Shown: piece after piece, positions 1-11,134 of the stretch
Layout: each line of letters starts with the position of its first letter
Position numbering within the stretch: the first letter of the stretch is position 1
Source of the DNA: Cinnamomum chago
Taxonomy: Eukaryota; Streptophyta; Magnoliopsida; Laurales; Lauraceae
NCBI GenBank assembly: GCA_038049695.1
Contig: CP142452.1
Location: forward strand, 67,337,501 to 67,401,500
Length of the DNA: 64,000 bases
Direction: 5' to 3'
The notes under the pieces: generated by a model
Told to the model about the DNA's origin: nothing
The model's input: the letters and a program-made list of their open reading frames with translations, nothing else
The model's database searches: none
Made by a program: the position numbers and the translations under genes

Positions 1-84
1 TATGCCAAACAAATTCAATTTCAAAGGAAGTGAAAGATGCTTATGTTACGCACAGTGCTTCATTGGCTTTCATATATATATATT

Positions 85-234
85 GGGAGGTGCTCTTGTG
101 AGAGACTCTCACCTTACTATAAGAGATAAGGTGGGGACCCTCACATCCATATTCAATGTCAACAACTTAAATTTGAGGCCCCCACCATTATCTCTCATAA
201 TAAGGTGAAAGTGTCTCTCACAAGAGCACCTCCC
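85..234. mobile_element. 150 bp MITE with long terminal inverted repeats
   Basis: The two ends are inverted copies of each other: GGGAGGTGCTCTTGTGAGAG at the left and its reverse complement at the right, with about 55 bp of near-perfect pairing and a short centre. It sits in an AT-rich (TA)n/(CA)n context and has no coding capacity. A truncated relative lies at the right edge of the window (63905-64000), sharing the inner motif ACCTTACTATAAGAGATA. The superfamily cannot be assigned because no clear target duplication is visible in the TA repeat. Confidence 0.75.
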
Positions 235-839
235 ATATACACACACACACACGCGCATAATAACTTTTGCTGAGCATGGATAGAGCCAACATTACAATTT
301 AAATATTCATGCACTAAAAGAATTTATAGATTTTAGAAAGAAATTAAAAAAATAACAAGGGTACGAGAGTACTAGTTTATATAATCCCAAAGCTAGAGCT
401 AGTGGTGTGGAAAGAGGAGAATTTAAATAGAAAGGGAGTGGTAGAGTTTGGATTGAAATGAAGTTTTTGCAGTAAAGGAGAAGTGTGGGTTGTTATGAAT
501 GGTTTTGTAAATGGATAAAGTAGGTAGTTGCATAACTGAGGAGAGAAGATTTAAAAATAGAAGAACTTACTATCAAAATCCCAACCAACGGTCAAAATTA
601 AAGTGAAAACCTTCCTCTTTAATATAGTATAATTGAAATGATAACAAGAGGCACTCCTGTTAAGTTTTTTAGTGTTGGCTAAATTCATGGGTTGGACAAA
701 ACTCTGGGTATTTTGAGTTCTAATTTTTTTACAAAAGTACTCTGAAGATAAAAGATTGGAAGATATCAGAAGAATAAAGTTTGAAAGAATTAGAAGAAGA
801 AAGTTGGAGAAAGAGAGCTGAAATTTTGGATCAATCAGA
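235..839. other. Non-coding stretch, no gene seen
   Basis: A short (CA)n/(CG)n microsatellite follows the MITE, then AT-rich sequence. No ORF here has a recognisable domain. The right part probably belongs to the LTR-like block that follows, but no boundary can be fixed. Confidence 0.5.
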
Positions 840-1560
840 ATGGGGTCCGCTCGAGTGACCACTTCATCCACTCAAGCGGACAGAGTCAGAATGGCCAGCA
901 CTGAGATAGAACCTCATCCGCTCGAGCGAACAAGGCGGTAGAGTCCTAGGAAAATTAGAAATTGCGTTTCTAATTGTGCTCAAACTGCTTGTTTTAATCC
1001 TAATGAAATTAGGCAACCTTAAGCACGAACCAAGGGCTATTTAAAGGAATCAAGGGCTATTCCAAAGATACCTCCTCACCTCTTAAAGTTCTGATTTAGA
1101 GCTTATTATTGAGAGAATTATTCTCTGGAGATTTATTAAGGAGTTGTACTGACAAGTACTCTAGAGAGCTAGTTCTTCTGCATCCTTTGTAAAAGATTAT
1201 CTTCTTGCGAGAAGACTTGAGGAGTCAAGCGCTGGATTGAATCTGTTGCAATCAACGGTATGAAGTCATTGAAGCGTGAAGCGACACAAGGTAGTTTCAG
1301 TTCTTGGGTAAGGGATATCTGGAGAAGAGATCTGAGTTTCTTGTAATTGTGAGATTCATAGTGTTTGATTTGATCCAGTTCGGATCGGTGGTTTTTCATC
1401 CGGTTAGGGTTTTCCACCTTAAATTTGGTGTCCTTGTGGTGTGTGCTTGTTTATTTTATTTCCGCTGCATATTGTTTATTTCTGCACACTATTTGGTAGA
1501 TGGTTTGAGTAGACCAATCTAGAGATTGCGGACCCTTTAAATCTTTTCAACTCCAATTCT
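840..1560 (+). mobile_element. LTR-like fragment with CGCTCGAGCG palindromes
   Basis: A non-coding block with the look of a retrotransposon LTR. Palindromes of the CGCTCGAGCG type lie at 849-858 (one mismatch) and 919-928 (exact). A TATA-like TATTTAAA follows at about 1038, then a CT-rich, T-rich leader. Its organisation resembles the opposite-strand block at 4020-4845, although the sequences are not close copies. Neither TG...CA ends nor a target duplication can be fixed, so the limits are approximate. Confidence 0.45.
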
Positions 1561-2358
1561 AAAATTCTAGAACCAATCTAATAATAATTCCCCATGCTTC
1601 TAAAATGAATAGTAATTAGCTTGCATTTCTGATAAATCTTTCCTATACTAAGATGAAAAAATGAATCCACTTTGGGTTGCCCTTTTCCCTTAGCTTTCCT
1701 GCTTCAGGTTGCTATGTGCCCTTGCATATAATTGGTCGCTTTACCATAGTTTAGTTGTAGAAAGGGAAACCCCTTTGTATTTTGTGGGTCCATTGGGCTC
1801 ATCCCCTTCTTGGAAGCTTAATTTAATCTAATCTAATTTCCTAAAAAAAAAAGTAGAAAGAAAGAAAACTGAATGATGATGATAACATTATATGTTAATC
1901 AATGAAAACTCTGAAGTTACTTCATATCACTGGCCACCATGGCCTGCTAGAAATGAAAGGTCGACTGTCCTTACAATGGCAAGATTTGCAGCCAGTTGAT
2001 TTGTTTTTCATGAAAGGAGCAAAGGGAAAGTGGGGTTCAAATTATGAATAAAGTTATCGAGTAGGGGTTAAAGTTTAAAAAAAACACTAGGGGGCCTCTT
2101 AATGCAGACGCCATGGCCGCGGCAATGTAATTCCGATCTATTAAATAGGAAAACATAAACCCCACCGCTGCAAAACGAAAAAAAAAAATCTTTTAGCCCT
2201 TTTCATCCCTGAGAAAGATTGCATCAAACGACCCAAATCCACTCTGCTTCCAAGAAAATGGGGCTTGCACAAACGCACCCTAAAAGATAAAAAGTTCACT
2301 TCTCCAGAAGTTTTTACACTTGGTTGAAGTGAGAAAAAATAAATAGCCAAACCGGAGT
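1561..2358. other. Non-coding stretch, no gene seen
   Basis: AT-rich sequence with short A runs; no recognisable coding or structured element. Confidence 0.5.
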
Positions 2359-3083
2359 AAAAGGCATTAGTGGTGTTGCATCAAAGTTTACTTTCCACTC
2401 CCCTCGCATTTTTTCATCCAAACAACATTGAACAAAAAAAATCACATCACCACTTTAATTCTTTAAGGGAAATTTTCAAATAAGGCATTGGGTTTTTGCC
2501 TTATTTCAAAAAAGGACATAAGTTTCAAAAAATTTCAAATTAGTCCCTATGTTTTTCAATAAAACTTCAATTAAGGCCATATGGTCATTTAAATTTATGT
2601 TTATGGAACTTTCTCTCAATTTTTTAAAGATTCCCAGAGTACCTTCATTTAAAGTCATGACATGGTTCTGGTAGCCACTACATTTAGCCGATCTATGTGG
2701 AAATGCTAGTTTTTCTCGATCACTATAAGGCTGTCAGTGAAAAAAAGGAAGGAATTATAGAGGAAGTGAAAGAGGGTTTTATTTCATTCAAAGATAGTTT
2801 GGGTAGTTTAAAAAAATTGAAGAAAAAAGTTGCTGAAAAATAGCTTTAAATGGATAAATGTCCTTAATTGAAAATGTCAAGGAAGATTTAGGGACTAATT
2901 TGAAAAGTTTTAAAACTTGTGTCCCTCTTTGAAATAAGGTAAAAACCCAATGCCTTATTTGAAAATTTCCCTTAAGGAATTAAAGTGGTGATGTGATTTT
3001 TTTTTTGTTCAATGTTGTTTGGATGAAAAAATGCGAGGGGAGTGGAAAGTAAACTTTGATGCGACACCACTAATGCCTTTTTT
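2359..3083. mobile_element. 725 bp foldback element with about 240 bp arms
   Basis: The left arm starts AAAAGGCATTAGTGGTG and the right arm ends with the complement CACCACTAATGCCTTTT. Pairing continues through the TTTACTTTCCACTCCCCTCG segment and the AAGGGAAATTTTC segment for about 240 bp on each side, leaving a spacer of roughly 240 bp. There is no coding capacity. It is a large non-autonomous inverted-repeat (foldback/MITE-like) element; the superfamily is unassigned. Confidence 0.8.
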
Positions 3084-4019
3084 AAATAAGTCATGTCCAC
3101 TTGTTGCCTTTAGTGGAGGCATCATGTCCCCCCATCCCTTCAAATCAGAGGGACCCTACCCTTATTTTATGTCAAAACCATTTCATTTTGATTTAGGGAC
3201 TCCTTCCCTTGTAGGCTGGAATTCAAACAGACTATTCAGACAAGCCTTTTTGGACTCTGAAGAGAAAAATTAAAACTACTAGACCTAGTTAATTTAATAA
3301 ATCCTCAATTTAGATTCTCACATCCTCAATTCCAAGATTATAATTTGTCAATTGGAGAACTTGTACCTAATATATATCATGTGGAGAAACATAGTTCACA
3401 TGGACAATGATTATATCTGAAAAGGAAATAATTAACATACATTGATTGCCACTCTAATAAACTCTAACCCCTACTAAACTTCCATGCTATGCTTGGAGTT
3501 AGGCAATATAATTAAAGTAGATCATACACTGTAGAAGTGACCATATGAAAATCTTCAACCAAGGGCTGAAATGATAAATATATATATATATATATATGTG
3601 GAAATTATCCTATGCACACCTCATGCATAGTGTGTATATTGTGCACCTCTAGTAGGGCCCACCTGATGGTCAATATGAGTGGAACGAAAAACCCCACATC
3701 CCTATAGTACTCACACCCTTTGGATTTTCGCCCATTCGAATGGTTGGGACCATTGGATCCACTGAATGTACCCATCCAAATGGATTGGACTTATGGGCCT
3801 TAGACTATTGGATGAGGCTGATTTTTTTTATACAAGAGGCCCTTGAGCATGATTTTTTTTATACAAGAGGCCCTCGAGCATATCTTCAAATGCCCCTAGT
3901 CCAATCCCAAAGTAGGCTAGCACATAGGCCCCATAATTTGAAAATACTAGTACTTGCCTTAACACAGGCAGAGGTCCCAACACAACCAATCTCAAATGAA
4001 TATCAATTGAAAGTGATTA
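3084..4019. other. Non-coding stretch, no gene seen
   Basis: AT-rich intergenic sequence. It contains a (TA)n run near 3578-3597 and a short tandem duplication near 3822-3870 (a motif beginning ATTTTTTTTATACAAGAGGC appears twice). No domain is recognised. Confidence 0.5.
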
Positions 4020-4845
4020 ATCTAATAATTAACCCTAATCCATATTAAGCAATCAAACCATAAGAGAGAGAAGGACACAGGATTTATACGTGGAAAACCC
4101 TACTAGGGAAAAAACCACGGGCCTTATCATCTAGGCCAACAGACAACCAAGCACTATGAATTGAAAGTTATAAGAAAACTCACAACCCTTTCCCAGTTGC
4201 TGACTCAACCTGAGGACTGTTTTTGATCTTGCCGACTCCTCGTCGTGCACCTTCACCGCGCTTGAACAAACGAGTCTTCAAGAGAAGCGATGGAATCAAA
4301 CCAAGACTTGAATCATCAGCATAGCAACAGTATTGGCAGCCTTGGGGCAGAACAATGGATCTCTCAAACTCTCACACTCATGGATTTCTTTTGATTCAGA
4401 GAGTAGTCTAGAGAGGAGAGATGAAAAGCCTATTTATAAGAAATATTTCGTGCATCCAAGGCTTCTTCAAACAGGTAACTTCCTTCATAGAAATTAGTAA
4501 GAGAAGTTCTTCCTAAATTAGAACTCCTAGGTTCGCTCGAGCGGTCATAGGGTTCGCTCGAGCGAACTGCTCTCTAGAAACAGACAATCAGTGTATTGAA
4601 TGATGGGTCGAGCGAATGAAAAGAATGCCATCGAGCGAACAACTCTCTGTGAGAGGTTCGCTCGAGCGATCATCTTGCAAACTTCTTTCTATCATTCCAG
4701 AGCCTTGATCGGTCGAGCGCACGGATTGATGGGTCGAGCGAATGAGCCTCTGTTTAGTCCGCTCGAGCGAATAGATAGTTGCTCGAGCGACCAATTCAAA
4801 TCAGCAGAATCCGGGCTCTTTGTAACACTTTCTATTTGAAACTCT
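4020..4845 (-). mobile_element. LTR-like block with a CGCTCGAGCG palindrome array
   Basis: Read on the minus strand, a cluster of exact CGCTCGAGCG palindromes (4760-4769, 4659-4668, 4555-4564, 4534-4543) and several decayed versions precedes a TATA box (TATAAATA, 4438-4431) by about 100 nt. A leader and an ATTTATACGTGG-type motif near 4084 follow. No coding sequence is present. The arrangement is that of a retrotransposon promoter/LTR; termini and target duplication were not resolved. Confidence 0.5.
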
Positions 4846-4849
4846 TGCA

Positions 4850-5058
4850 GTCCTTTCCTAGACTCAATACATGATTTAAGAAACCCAGTTTTGTCCAAAC
4901 ACCTATGAATTTGCCAACTAAAAACTTTACACAATGAGATACACATGGAAAGCTCCATGCCCACCTCGCATATGAAATGACCATACAACAGAACTAAGAC
5001 TTAAAACCTATTGCACTAACACCCTTGTCCTCTTAACCAACTGAACTACATTGCCACG
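4850..5058 (-). repeat. Possible tRNA-derived SINE remnant
   Basis: On the minus strand the segment starting near 5058 reads GTAGTTCAGTTGGTTAAGAG, which resembles a tRNA A box. About 35 nt later comes GGTTTTAAGTC, a degenerate B box. The downstream body is unique-looking. This is a weak call: it could be a decayed SINE or chance similarity. Confidence 0.3.
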
Positions 5059-5559
5059 TAGCCCAACAATGCCCCAACCACTTATGGGTGTAACAACCCT
5101 CACTAACTCAGAAAAGGTGTTTTCTCTCTTTCTTATTTCTCATATGTTGCTTATTGAATGGAGAAACGGAAACCTCTTTATTCCTCTTTTATTTGTCTCT
5201 CAAACCACTCTCTTTTCCATTGTTTTTATAAGGAGAAACTGGGGAAAGAAAAAAAAAACATACAAGAAACCAAAGTCTTCTTCTTTCCCTTTTGATCTTT
5301 GGTTAGCCCAAGTATTCTAAGGGAAGAGAAAAAAACCTACAATCCATCCACATTTATGTTTATTCATCAGGCATCAATCTTTAAGACTGTGAACTATAAT
5401 AGGGAGTGATTTGAGTGTGAGAGATTTCTAATAAATCTCCTCTAGCCTCTTGAGAATACACTATCTCATCCTTCGCTTGTATGGATCTCTTAGTTGTAGC
5501 GAACTTGTTACATTGTTCCAAAGCTTCAGCGGCGATCTCGGACCTACACTTTGAAAGTC
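5059..5559. other. Non-coding stretch, no gene seen
   Basis: AT-rich sequence with no recognisable domain. The last 100 bases look like retrotransposon leader sequence. Confidence 0.4.
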
Positions 5560-6449
5560 CTGGGGATCCGAACCCTAGAGGGGGGGGTGGTGAATAGAGT
5601 GAGCTTCAATTATGAGCAATTATAATCAATTTTAACTTCTTTAAAACAAACTAGTCACATGTGATGATTAATCATACAACATGCGGAAGCAACAAAAGAA
5701 TCATCACAAAGCAATCACCATCACACAAGGATTTATAGTGGTTCGGCCTCAATGCCTACATCCACTACCGGCTTGTGATCCAATCACCCCCACCGGATTT
5801 CCACTATTTATGCTTTTCAATAGGCTAAGCAATAACCTTTACAATATGCTTTTCAAGGCTTAGCAATAACCTTTACAATGATGTTTTTCAAGGCTTAACA
5901 TCAACCTATACACTATGCTTTTATAGGCTAAGCAATAACCTCTTCAACCACAAGGTTGGTTATCTCACTAAGTTAGTGTCTAACATACACTTGATGGAGA
6001 TTCAATTAAGCTCATTACAATGCCTCTTAATTAGGCGGATATGGAAGTGAAAATCTAATACACACACACACTATGAATGCAAAGATGAAAGTACATGATG
6101 TGTGTGTGTGATGTCCTCAATCATTTTGAAAGTGAAAGCTCATAAATGTATGCCTAAGGCTTTTGAAAGTTTTAGCTCAAAAACATTTATGATTGAGGTA
6201 GGAATGCAAGTCACATGTTAAAAGTAACAACTTGTTAATGATGTCAAAGATACACAAGTTGTATGAAATGAATTAGCTCTAAACATGTGATGCATGGGGA
6301 TGTCAATCAAATTAACAATGTAGCTCATAAATCATAAAGATAGATTTGATTGTAATTAGGGGACAAATCATATGTAATTATAAATACAACTTGAATATGA
6401 TAAACCAATCAATGCAAAGCAAGTTGTGAAACTTTAAAACAATAATACA

Positions 6450-7062
6450 CATATGATTTGTAAACATGTTGAATCCAAAACATAAGATATATTTGAAAAG
6501 GATTTTCTTATGATGAAAACCAACAACCAAAGATTCAACCAAGTATATGGATCATGTTACATCTAATTTCAAAGATGTTTCCATTAACATGATCTACTTA
6601 GATTTACCAAGGATAAAGTACTACTTGGGTTGAATCAATGGTGATGCATCCAAAACAATAGATCAATTCAAAATATAAAACATGCTAAGGATACAACACA
6701 TCATAGGTTAACATGCTACTAAAGATTTATCAAAGATAAAACAAAACATGAAAACATATGATTTGTAAAGAAGTTGAATCCAAAACATAAGATAGTTTTG
6801 AAAGTGATTTTCTTATGTTGAAAAACAACAACCAAAGGTTCAACCAAGTATATGAATCATGTTACATATGATTTACCAAGGTTCTTTCATTAACATGATC
6901 TACTTAAATTTACCAAAGATAAAGTACTACTTGGATTGAATCAATGGTGATGTATCCAAAAAAATAAATCAATTCAAAACATAAAACATGTTAAGGATAC
7001 AACACAAACATAGTTTATCATGCTACAAATGATTTACCAAAAATAAAACAAAGCATGAAAAC
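6450..7062. repeat. Two-copy tandem repeat, about 305 bp period
   Basis: The phrase CATATGATTTGTAAA starts at 6450 and again at 6755, and CATATGATT recurs at 7062. Both units carry the same succession of motifs (GAATCCAAAACATAAGATA, AACCAAGTATATG, GATAAAGTACTACTTGG). Divergence between units is moderate. Confidence 0.8.
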
Positions 7063-7230
7063 ATATGATTAAGGAAAGTAGAGCCTACTTGGTGATTTAA
7101 CTTCATTAATCCAAGCTTTAGGTTTCCTAATGATCCCCTTCCTCCCTTAGTTCATTTCCCTTGTATTTGCCTCAAAACCCCTCAAGGAGGGCCTTAAAAT
7201 TCCCAACTTTTGGCAAAGGAAAGAACTCAT

Positions 7231-7237
7231 ATTTATA
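7231..7237 (-). promoter_or_regulatory. TATA box of LTR-like element
   Basis: TATAAAT on the minus strand, 27 nt downstream of the last CGGTCGACC palindrome. It is placed where a retrotransposon LTR promoter would be; this is inferred from context only. Confidence 0.4.
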
Positions 7238-7347
7238 GCAAAAAGTGCCCAACGGCTAGTCCTCGGTCGACCTGCAAACAGGTCTCGGTCGACCGGGAAC
7301 ACACAACGGTCAGAAAAATGACCGTTGGAGCTCCAGGGACCCAGTCA

Positions 7348-7407
7348 GCCAGCAGTGTCGCCGGTCGACCGGGACCCCTGGGCCGGTCGACCGGCGACAC
7401 TGCTGGC
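7348..7407. repeat. Perfect 25 bp GC-rich inverted repeat, 10 nt loop
   Basis: Positions 7348-7372 and 7383-7407 are exact reverse complements of 25 nt, and each arm contains a CGGTCGACCG palindrome. The hairpin lies 110-170 nt upstream (on the minus strand) of the TATA box at 7231-7237. Confidence 0.85.
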
Positions 7408-7440
7408 CGACCCCCTGGGACCAAAATTCCCAATAATTCA

Positions 7441-7881
7441 TAATTTCAAAGGATTTTCTTAGGGGAACTTTTGGCCACTAAACCAAGCTTGGAAACGTGT
7501 TTTAAATCATTCTAAGGAGTTTAAAAACATGAAACACACAACCTAAAATGATTCAAAACTTTAAAACCAAAGGCTAGCTTGATTTCTAAAACTCTTTTAA
7601 AAAACAAATGCATCCAAGATTTAAAAGCAAATCATGCATAAATCAATACTTTTACAAATCTTAAAAACAATGCATGAATAAAACAAGATTTCAAGTTTAT
7701 CTAAAACAATGCAAGTGTGTGAATCAAATGATGCTTGAATGATAATGCATCCATCAAATTGCAATCTACAAAAACCCTAACACACTTCCACCACCATATG
7801 TTGCTATTTAAAATGATTGTACACACTACTCCCCCTCAAGAAACAACCACAGAAGCCTCTAATACCATACAAAACTCAAAC

Positions 7882-7917
<36 letters not shown>

Positions 7918-8153
7918 ACACACATATAGCGAGATATGCATACAAGCGTGCACGCAACAGATTTTATAAAATCAAATTTTTTTAATCAAAGTTTCTCACC
8001 ACTCAATTTTAGATATGTTATATATAGTTTTACATGATTTTTCCGCCAATAACCAAGTGGTAATAAGTTCCTTTATAAGTATACTAGATTGATATGTAAA
8101 CATTTGAAATGATATCCTGCCCTAAACTAAAGGGCATGATATTGTAGTGTTTT
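7441..8153. other. Non-coding 3' flank of TPS copy 1
   Basis: AT-rich sequence with a (CT)n microsatellite at 7883-7914. It includes the 3' flank of terpene synthase copy 1. No gene is seen. Confidence 0.5.
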
Positions 8154-8447
8154 TCACAAAGGGATAGGGTCAACGAACAATGATTTAATCTTCTCTTTTA
8201 TCTCACGCGAAGAGTCAGTGTATCCATCTCCATGCAAGTAGATGACTTCGATCATGCGTGTGGGGTTGACCACTCGTGTAAGTAGAGACAATGGGAAGAG
8301 GGTTGGTTTAAGGCAGAACTTGTTCATGTCCTTCCATGCTGATGTAACCATTTCTCAAATCTTTTCGCATGCCACTGGCCGTGATACACCATGCTCCTTC
8401 ATGTAGCTCTCAATAACAGAAGCAGCATGTGGTCTCTTTTGCTCAAA
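8154..8447 (-). pseudogene. TPS copy 1 exon 7 with premature TGA
   Basis: 294 nt including the terminal stop, the same length as in copies 2 and 3. It starts FEQKRPHAASVIESYMKEHG. At ACEKI-stop-EMV, a TGA at 8357-8355 replaces the CGA arginine codon seen in copies 2 and 3, consistent with CpG deamination. The C-terminus reads GDGYTDSS... VDPIPL. Confidence 0.9.
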
Positions 8448-8938
8448 CTGCAAAACACAAGGTTATTCCACTTATGTGGAGCATGATTAATGTTGGTGAA
8501 GAATGTGCAGGTACAAGGGCTCCACGGGTCCTCCTATTGTCCATGTTAGTTTCAGGACCAATCTTGGTGTATCTAATGACTAGGATTTGAAACATTTTTT
8601 CTGATAAGTGGTTTGGAACAATTTTGAAGTACTACAAAGTACCTCCCTTGATTGAATGGTTCCCAATTTTCACACATAGGTAGGACGTTGAGAGACTTGT
8701 CAAGCCTCCAACATTCCTGATCTTCATCCCCATAAATGTTTTTCTACTGGTGTGCTCCACAGGTTGGACTGTTCCTAAAATTTAGGATACAATATATATA
8801 TATAGAGAGAGAGAGACTTGAAGACTAAAATCTTGACTTGGACTCAAAGTACCATCACAAAAAAGTTAAGCCGAGTTCAACAAAGCTCCATCAAACTCAC
8901 CTAAGTTACTTATTTCGATGCTCTTCCAAGTGACTTGT

Positions 8939-10100
8939 GTTGGAAATACTCAAAATAGTAAAGAACCATTTAGACCTTATTTCTAGCACCTTACTTTGGA
9001 TATGACGGAAAATAAAATGTCATTTATTTATGCTTCTTAGTGCAACTCTAATGAGCTGATTTGGAAGGGCATGGGCCTGGACTTGGAGCTATATGAATCA
9101 TTAAGGAGACCTGTCTTTTGCCAATTATTGAGCCTAACCTGTGGGTTGAGTCGATATCCATTTGAGTTGGGCTGGTTCGGGCATAACTTAGGTTGGTCGA
9201 GATCCAATTTGGTTTGGGTTGGCTTGCTTCTGGGTTCGGAATGGATAATGGGTCAGGCAACCAATGTGGGCTTGAGAGTTGGCATGGTAGTTATTATCTT
9301 AACCACCATGGTAGTTATGTTCAAATACCCCTCGTCCAAATGGATGTATTTCTTCGGAAACAGCTCTACCAAAGGTTGGTGTTTGCAATTGTGTTACCTG
9401 CGAGTTTGCCTCCAAGATAAAACAAGCATATGTTGGACTGTGATCTGCAGTACCCAGACCAACCCTTGAACACCAATGGTCCCACGTAAAGCATGTAATT
9501 GATGGCTAAGATATGATTAATCATCTCTATCTATATCAATTAATTGGTTGCAATTGCAGGGATATGACTGCTAGAGATTTGAAATGACCTTTGGGGGTTT
9601 GAATCGGCAACCTTTAGTTAGAGTCGTTGCCGAAGGAATACATCCATTTAGATAAGAGGTATTTGGACATAACTACCATGGTGGTTTAAATACAATAACT
9701 ACCTACCATGTTGATTTAAATACAATAACTAAAATAGTGGTTAAAATAATATATACAATGCCAACTCCCAAGCCCACATTGGTTACTTGGCCCATTATCG
9801 ATTCTGAACCCAGAAGCAAGCCAACCCAAACCAAATTGGATCTTGGCCAATAATTTATGCCCAAACTAGCCCAACTCAAATGGATATCGAGTCAACCAAA
9901 GTCAGTGTCAATAAATGGCAAAAGATAGGTCTCCTTAATGATTCATATAGCTCCAAGTCCAAGCCCATGCCTTTCCAAATCAACTCAATAGAGTTACACT
10001 AGGAAGCATACATAAATGATATTTTATTTTCCATCATATCCGATGTAGGATCCTAGGAATAAGGTCTAAATGGTTCTTTACTAGTTTGAAAATTTCCAAC
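8939..10100. mobile_element. 1.16 kb inverted repeat with about 410-460 bp arms, in intron 6 of TPS copy 1
   Basis: The left arm (8939-about 9350) and right arm (about 9636-10100) are near-complementary over most of their length. Examples are TTGGAAAT/ATTTCCAA at the outer ends, the CATGGGCCTGGACTTGGAGC segment and its complement, and GGTAGTTAT blocks near the centre. The spacer is about 285 bp. No coding sequence or clear target duplication is seen. It lies wholly inside the intron between exons 6 and 7, so a primary transcript would contain a long hairpin. Confidence 0.85.
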
Positions 10101-10359
10101 ATTGGTCTCACTCAAGTCTAATACCTATGATAAAGAGCCCGTGGTGATAAAAAGAGTGGGTTCACTTGATTCCCAAATGTTACCAATTCCCATGGGTTTG
10201 TACCAATCCAAATTGACCGGATAAATCAATGGGATAGGATAATTTGGTGGGGCAAGAAATTTTATAGAGATCATAGGAGCCATAAAGGTCTTTCAATCCC
10301 CGGCCCCCGCCCTCTTCTTTACATATTGGTGGGGCCCTAGGAGAGCGAATCATTACTTA

Positions 10360-10852
10360 GATAGGGCTGTACACGAATCAGATTGGTGCGGATTAGGCTA
10401 AATCCGATACCAATCTGTTACCTACGAATTGATTGATTTAGAATCCGGCACCAAGCCGTGGCTGTTAAAAACCGATCCGATCCAATCCTTGGAGGACCGG
10501 ATCGGATCGGTTAAATCCGGTTAATCCGTTGAATCTAATGTTAAAGAAAATCTGAAGAGCATGCTTTCAAAGTTAGGGTAAAATTTGGTCTAGGGTTTCA
10601 TTTGTTATACTTATATAAATATATATATATATATAAGTGGATTACATTTTGACCCCTTAAGTTTTTCTTTTATTTGTATTTAATGTCAACGGATCGGATC
10701 GGATTGAATCCACGGACGAAATCTGTCACCGATCCATTGCTAACGGATTACAAGATTTTCAATACGTCACCAATACGTTTACCTTTGGTTTAGTTAAAAA
10801 TCCGCGGATCGGATCGGTTTTATAGATTGACGGATTTTTTGTGCACCCCCAT
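10360..10852. mobile_element. Non-autonomous hAT-type element, 493 bp
   Basis: The ends read GATAGGGCTGTACACGAATC and, at the right on the complementary strand, ATGGGGGTGCACAAAAAATC. Flanking 8 bp duplications are ATTACTTA (10352-10359) and AATACTTA (10853-10860), with one mismatch. Internal repeats of GGATCGGATCGG are present. An 8 bp duplication with CAnnG-type ends is typical of hAT elements. It sits in intron 6 of TPS copy 1, close to exon 6. Confidence 0.7.
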
Positions 10853-10885
10853 AATACTTATGATAAAGATACACATTGATTTTAC

Positions 10886-11134
10886 CTCATTTGATTCAAT
10901 ATCATTAACAAGCCAACTGATTAAAGATGAATCCTTGAGAAACTTAGGACGAGTCTTTATCCAATCCATTGCTTCTTTAGTCACCTCTTCTCCCATACCA
11001 ACAAAGGAAGTTGCCGTCAAAAATAGATATCCGGCTGAGAGTAATGAGACTTTAAGATGCTCTTATAGTGTAGGCACATAACCATTGTTACACCACGGAG
11101 CTTCTTCGAGGTAGGCTCGAATTAAAACTTTCGT
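10886..11134 (-). pseudogene. TPS copy 1 exon 6 with premature TAA
   Basis: 249 nt with correct borders. It reads TKVLIRAYLEEAPWCNNGY then VPTL, a TAA stop (11065-11063), then EHLKVSLLSAGY... ending in NDIESNE, the first part of the NSE/DTE motif. Copy 3 has glycine (GGA) where the stop stands here. Confidence 0.9.

Larger units (their letters stand above)
5560..7440 (-). mobile_element. Non-coding LTR-like element, minus orientation
   Basis: On the minus strand, CGGTCGACCG palindromes (7393-7264) precede a TATA box (TATAAAT, 7237-7231) and then about 1.6 kb of AT-rich sequence. That sequence includes a two-unit tandem repeat with 305 bp period. Near 5580 there is a run of nine G. At 5736-5765 it carries the motif ATAGTGGTTCGGCC...GCCTACATCCAC, also found in other LTRs here. 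A diverged copy of the 5570-6130 part lies in the opposite orientation at about 22170-22830. No ORF with a known domain was found, so it appears non-autonomous. The boundaries are estimates. Confidence 0.5.

Noticed and set aside
2-208. Open frame at the left edge
   Set aside because: It runs through the MITE inverted repeat and has no domain; chance ORF.
3019-3273. Open frame of 84 codons on the plus strand
   Set aside because: Begins inside the right arm of the foldback element and shows no known domain or splice context.
9071-9469. 132-codon open frame on the plus strand
   Set aside because: Lies within the left arm of the long inverted repeat; no domain and no codon-use support.
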